Shown here: piece after piece, positions 60,577-64,000 of the stretch | Layout: each line of letters begins with the position of its first letter | Numbering within the stretch: the first letter of the stretch is position 1 | From: Undibacterium sp. KW1 | GTDB taxonomy: Bacteria > Pseudomonadota > Gammaproteobacteria > Burkholderiales > Burkholderiaceae_D | Direction of reading: 5' to 3' | Length of the DNA stretch: 64,000 nt | Assembly (NCBI RefSeq): GCF_009937955.1 | Contig: NZ_AP018439.1 | Location: 4,960,001 to 5,024,000, forward strand | Made by a program: the position numbers and the translations under genes | The notes under the pieces: model-generated | The model's input: the letters and a program-made list of their open reading frames with translations, nothing else | Databases searched by the model: none | Told to the model about the DNA's origin: nothing

Positions 60577-61776
60577 TCAGGTCGGTGTATCCACGTCATC
60601 CCAGTCTGCATTCTCAAAGTTGACCAGCCAGTTAAGGGCATAGTGCCGCTCATAGATGACACCGGCTTCCAGGTTGAGCGGTAGCGCTTCTTCTTTCATC
60701 CTGTTCTGGCGTACCAGCCAGTGCAGGCGATAATGCAGGTCCAGCGCATCGAGTATCTGGCTGGCCGGACGTGTTTTCGCCTTTGCCAAGGCGGCGTCAA
60801 AATCCATGTTCATGATGGTACGTGCCGTCAGCGGCACATCGCAGATATCGTCAGCAAAAGGTAATTCTTCCTGCAAGCCCAGCGCCCATTCCAGCACATA
60901 CAGAGATTCATAACGCCAGGCAAATTGCGGCAGGATATCTTTTGTCGGTTCTTCAGTCTCCAGAAATTCGCGCTCTACCGGCGACAACCACGCATGTACC
61001 TGCGGGAAGCGATCTGTCAATTCATAAGCAGGAATGGGCTGGTTAGTTGCCACAGATTCTGCGCGCAAGGCGACGACATACAAAGCCAGTGCCCTGCCCA
61101 GTATTTCAACCGCCGGACGTAATTGCAGCTCGGCCTCGCTGACCAGTGGCGGCAGATGGGCAGGCAGTTGTATGCCCATTTCAGTCAGCAAGGTATCGGT
61201 ACGCGCCTTTCTTTGCCAGGCCAGTGCCGGATAAGGAATAGCCGCGCCGGTTTCGATACCGCCATCAGCAGCGCCCAGCAAGACATATCCATGCGGGTCG
61301 CGGATATCGCCATCAGGCATGAAGGCGATGGCATTTGCCGCCACGGCCCAGTCGGAATAGGCATCAAGCTGGCTTTCATCCAGCCACAGGCTAAGGTGTT
61401 GCTGCACCCGCTGGATATGGCGCATCACATGATAACGCTGATGTGTCATCTGCCCGTCACCACGCTTGAGTACATAGCCAATAAAGCCTTGCAGGTGCCC
61501 ATGCAGCTCCGGGTCGCTCATATCGCGCTGGCTATTGAGCTTGTGCGGGAAATTCAGGGGTGGCAATTGCGCGCATGTGCAATAGGCATTGATCAGTATA
61601 CTGCTGGCGCTGTCAATATCAATCTCGGTTTCTGCTGCCGCAGTTGCGTCCGGGCTTGCTTCTGCAGTTGCTACTGCCGCTACCTCTGCCACCGCCAAAC
61701 TTGCAGAGCCTGTTGATGGCGCCTGGGCTACCGCAGAAGATTTTCCGGAAATGAGATTCTTTAATTTTTTCAGCAT
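60577..61776 (-). CDS. DUF4272 protein
   Basis: 399 residues. An Ala-rich N-terminal linker of about 50 residues is followed by INAYCTCAQLPPLNFPHKLN, a conserved start of DUF4272, and by helical blocks with WALGLQEELPFADDICD and RLHWLVRQNRMKEEALP. Function unknown. It is convergent with the VOC gene, with three bases between the stops. Confidence 0.82.
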   Translation of the reverse strand: MLKKLKNLISGKSSAVAQAPSTGSASLAVAEVAAVATAEASPDATAAAETEIDIDSASSILINAYCTCAQLPPLNFPHKLNSQRDMSDPELHGHLQGFIGYVLKRGDGQMTHQRYHVMRHIQRVQQHLSLWLDESQLDAYSDWAVAANAIAFMPDGDIRDPHGYVLLGAADGGIETGAAIPYPALAWQRKARTDTLLTEMGIQLPAHLPPLVSEAELQLRPAVEILGRALALYVVALRAESVATNQPIPAYELTDRFPQVHAWLSPVEREFLETEEPTKDILPQFAWRYESLYVLEWALGLQEELPFADDICDVPLTARTIMNMDFDAALAKAKTRPASQILDALDLHYRLHWLVRQNRMKEEALPLNLEAGVIYERHYALNWLVNFENADWDDVDTPT

Positions 61777-61992
61777 GACGCAAACAGAAATGGAGATTGA
61801 TCTGCTGATTCAGCATTGACACTTGTTAAGCAGCCAAGATCACTGTTCAGCATGAAAGCGTAACAGGATAAGGGCAATGTAAAAGCCGTGGGCCAGCTTT
61901 TACATGTAGAAACAGAATTGAAAACAGGCAATGTTTTGCACGCATGCCTTGCAGGCAAATACAGATTGGCAGGCACGCGTCTGGTGCAGGAA

Positions 61993-62808
61993 TCAATGCC
62001 CACCCTCTACCCTGTGTACTTCCATGGGAGGGACTTCACCGGGCAACCATTTCTGGTGTATTTTTTGAAAGCTGCCGTCCTTCTTCATTTGCCGCAAGGC
62101 GTTTTCCCACAGGGTGATGCTTGCTGCCCGGGTTTTAAGAGAAAACGCCAGATACAGTTCCAGGCTATCCAGCACCATAACTTCTTCTACATCGGCCACG
62201 CTACGGCCACTTTCCTGAAGTACAGAGTTGACAGCCAGGCTACCTTCCACCCACAAGTCAAAACGCCGTGCAAACAGCATCCTTGAAGAATTGAGCGGGG
62301 AATCAGCCTGGGCCAGATTGATGAAGCCCTTCTTTTTTGCGGCATCAGCAAAGATGCTGCCACGGTAAGCACCGATTGGCAGCTTGTAGATATCCGAATC
62401 GAGGGCCTTGAGTCTTGCTGCTTCACCCTTGCGTGTATAGACAGCAGTCTTGGATATCGCTATCGGGCCAAGCATATGCATGAGTTTTTCGCGCTCTGGT
62501 GAGCGACCAAGGCTGAACAGCAGCACGTTGTCATCTTCCAGCACGGCCTTGTAGCCACGTGCCCAGGGCACCAGTTGTATCTCTTCCTTATTACCCGTAA
62601 TGGCTTGCATGGCCTTCACGATATCGACCGCCATGCCATCAATACCGGTCTTGGTCTTGAAGTTCATCGGTGGCCAGTCTTCCGTGTAGATTGTCAGCTT
62701 TTGCGCTTGCGCCGCATGGGCAAACACAAGACACAAGATGCCAAACATCAGCACCGGCAAGCGCCGTGCGCACATCTGCTGCAAAAACAAGAGAGCCTGG
62801 CTGAGCAT
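61993..62808 (-). CDS. Periplasmic solute-binding protein, family 3 (orphan)
   Basis: 271 residues from ATG 62808 with AGGAGA 3 nt upstream. The leader ends HAAQAQK. Lobe markers are YTEDWPPMNFKTKTG and AVDIVKAMQAITGN. LPIGAYRGSIFADAA begins lobe 2. The third such orphan binding protein in the window. Confidence 0.85.
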   Translation of the reverse strand: MLSQALLFLQQMCARRLPVLMFGILCLVFAHAAQAQKLTIYTEDWPPMNFKTKTGIDGMAVDIVKAMQAITGNKEEIQLVPWARGYKAVLEDDNVLLFSLGRSPEREKLMHMLGPIAISKTAVYTRKGEAARLKALDSDIYKLPIGAYRGSIFADAAKKKGFINLAQADSPLNSSRMLFARRFDLWVEGSLAVNSVLQESGRSVADVEEVMVLDSLELYLAFSLKTRAASITLWENALRQMKKDGSFQKIHQKWLPGEVPPMEVHRVEGGH

Positions 62809-62980
62809 ATTTCTCCTGAAGCATGGCATGCCCCTACGTGGACATGTGCTTAATAGTACGCCCGTGCTTCACTGCGGAAAATGTCAATATGGCGATTTAA
62901 CAGCCCATGAAACGATTTTTTACTTTTTTATTGATATAAATTACATCATCAGTGCGGATGAGGACGAATTGCATGAACAG

Positions 62981-63445
62981 CTATTTGCGTCCATCACCAG
63001 ACTCCTCCAGGTGCTGATAAATCTCTTGCAAGATATTCCTGAGCTGTTTGATCTTGCCCTCGCCCACCAGTGTCGAAAGATAAGCCTCTCCCTGCCGGGA
63101 TAATTCTATGCTGGCATTCACCACCTCTTCGCCACGCGCTGTCAGCTTCACGGTATTGGCCCGTTTGTCATGCGGGTCTGGCGCAATTTCCAGCAAGCCG
63201 GCAGCCTGCATCTGATCGACCAGATATCCCATGCTTTGCTTGGTCATGCCGGCACGCGCCGCCAGGTCCACCACGCGCGCGCCTCCCAAAGGCATATTGC
63301 GCAATACCGCACTATAAGCAGGACGAACATCATCAAAGCCCAGCTTGGCAAGTTCCGCATAGAGCCAAACGGACATATATTCATACGGCCTGCGCAACAG
63401 TGTGCCCAGGGTTGCGTGGATTTCTGGTAAGGATTTGGAATTCAT
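62981..63445 (-). CDS. MarR-family transcriptional regulator
   Basis: 154 residues. The winged helix has LRNMPLGGARVVDLAARAGM, TKQSMGYLVDQMQAAGL and the wing APDPHDKRANTVKLT with the conserved DxR. It diverges from a SnoaL gene, and two palindromes lie between them. It most likely represses itself and the SnoaL operon until a small aromatic or similar ligand binds. Confidence 0.9.
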   Translation of the reverse strand: MNSKSLPEIHATLGTLLRRPYEYMSVWLYAELAKLGFDDVRPAYSAVLRNMPLGGARVVDLAARAGMTKQSMGYLVDQMQAAGLLEIAPDPHDKRANTVKLTARGEEVVNASIELSRQGEAYLSTLVGEGKIKQLRNILQEIYQHLEESGDGRK

Positions 63446-63455
63446 TTAGTGAGTA

Positions 63456-63501
63456 TTGCACAAGACAGAATGACTGTCTATAATAGGCAGACATTCTGTC
63501 T
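63456..63501 (+). promoter_or_regulatory. Promoter with two 17-bp MarR operators
   Basis: TTGCAC (63456-63461), a 17-bp spacer and TATAAT (63479-63484) form a near-consensus promoter for the SnoaL gene. Palindrome 1, AGACAGAATGACTGTCT (63463-63479), fills the spacer. Palindrome 2, AGGCAGACATTCTGTCT (63485-63501), follows the -10 box. Centres are 22 bp apart, so two dimers could sit on the same DNA face and block polymerase. Confidence 0.75.
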
Positions 63502-63568
63502 ATTTGAATTAAGACAAAATACCTGTTGTGCGGGCAGCATCCGCATTTGCTTGATGACTGGAGTAGTA

Positions 63569-63991
63569 ATGAACACCATAGAACATAATCTGGATGTCGT
63601 TGATCGCCATATACAGGGCGAGGCACGCGACGTTGATTCCATACTTGATTTGTATACTGACGATATCGTGCTGGAAGTACCGGGGCGCGGTCTGCGTTTT
63701 GCCGGGCGTGACGCCATCCGCGCCAACTACCTCGCCATGTGGCCCTCAATGGCGGAAGTTGAATTACAGCCGCTAGACCGCTTCGCCACTGAACATCGCG
63801 TGGTTGATGACATGATAGTGCGCATGCGCCTGGTTGGCCCTGGCATGACGAATGCACCAGTGCCTATAGGCAGCCGCGTTGAGCTGCGCCTGATTCATCA
63901 TTTCACCATGCGCGATGGGCTGATAGCGCGCGAACAAGTATTTGAACTCTGGCGCAATCTGGATGAAACTGATGCAGGAGTGCGGCCATGA
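63569..63991 (+). CDS. SnoaL/NTF2-like protein under MarR control
   Basis: 140 residues from ATG 63569 with GGAG 5 nt upstream. VDRHIQGEARDVDSILDLYT and LIHHFTMRDGLIAREQVFE match the SnoaL-like polyketide-cyclase/isomerase fold. First gene of an operon: its stop overlaps the next start (ATGA). Confidence 0.85.
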   Translation: MNTIEHNLDVVDRHIQGEARDVDSILDLYTDDIVLEVPGRGLRFAGRDAIRANYLAMWPSMAEVELQPLDRFATEHRVVDDMIVRMRLVGPGMTNAPVPIGSRVELRLIHHFTMRDGLIAREQVFELWRNLDETDAGVRP

Positions 63992-64000
63992 GCAAATTCT
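63988..64000 (+). CDS. Start of a second gene in the MarR-controlled operon (cut by window)
   Basis: ATG at 63988 overlaps the SnoaL stop, with AGGAG 7 nt upstream. Only four codons (Met-Ser-Lys-Phe) are visible, so the product is unknown. Confidence 0.6.

Overview
The window looks like chromosome from a betaproteobacterium of the order Burkholderiales, probably Oxalobacteraceae (Undibacterium-like). This is inferred from moderate GC, the mix of LysR, HxlR and MarR regulators, the lone periplasmic binding proteins and the dispersed GGTGCGC-type palindromes. No marker gene proves the genus. Most of the window is ordinary accessory chromosome with short operons on both strands. There is no prophage, CRISPR array or rRNA.

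Layout. 1-3.1 kb: 5' part of an exported RHS-repeat gene (minus strand) and a long AT-rich gap. 3.1-5.5 kb: MFS exporter divergent from a LysR regulator. 5.45-5.94 kb: three tandem tRNA-like genes, each with its own sigma-70 promoter, none with an encoded CCA. They lead into a short set of genes: an unusual zinc-ribbon/SDR protein, an overlapping leucine-rich-repeat protein and a cysteine-rich protein. 9.3-14.1 kb: DUF1801, a Tat-exported S9 peptidase, a NADAR protein, a VOC protein and an unknown. 14.2-20.4 kb: a polysaccharide-degradation island (GH105, DUF4861, a frameshifted esterase lipoprotein, a sulfatase) with a pair of GntR/ExuR-like operators. 20.7-24.5 kb: LysR, RidA, tRNA-Gly(CCC), RNase T2, YciI.

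24.5-26.6 kb: an S41 peptidase gene interrupted by a 340-bp MITE flanked by CTAG. 26.9-38.2 kb is a signalling cluster: a multi-PAS histidine kinase, a FixJ-type regulator, a single-domain receiver, a chemoreceptor and a 1125-aa GAF/PAS/GGDEF/EAL protein. A second MITE copy and an IS5-family element follow, sharing one CTAG. Next comes a decayed duplicate of the receiver/chemoreceptor block. Both blocks carry the same 18-bp palindrome upstream of the receiver.

38.3-50.1 kb: unknowns, a lone binding protein, a CPBP protease, an AhpD-like protein divergent from an HxlR regulator over two matching operators, a Sel1 protein, a PPP-type phosphatase, a DegT aminotransferase and an MFS gene. 50.2-56.2 kb: a binding protein, a TonB-dependent receptor, and a Tle1-like (DUF2235) lipase preceded by a Tat-exported candidate immunity protein. 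56.2-64 kb: small metabolic genes (thioesterase, SnoaL, transglutaminase, GNAT, CorA, two VOC proteins), DUF4272, a third lone binding protein, and a MarR regulator divergent from a SnoaL operon across two 17-bp palindromes.

The strongest candidate for something undescribed is the tRNA-like trio. All three fold as cloverleaves with an 8-bp acceptor helix (equivalent to a G-1:C73 pair). They carry three different anticodons, two of them lack U33, and all have the same 7-nt spacing from the -10 box to the first G.
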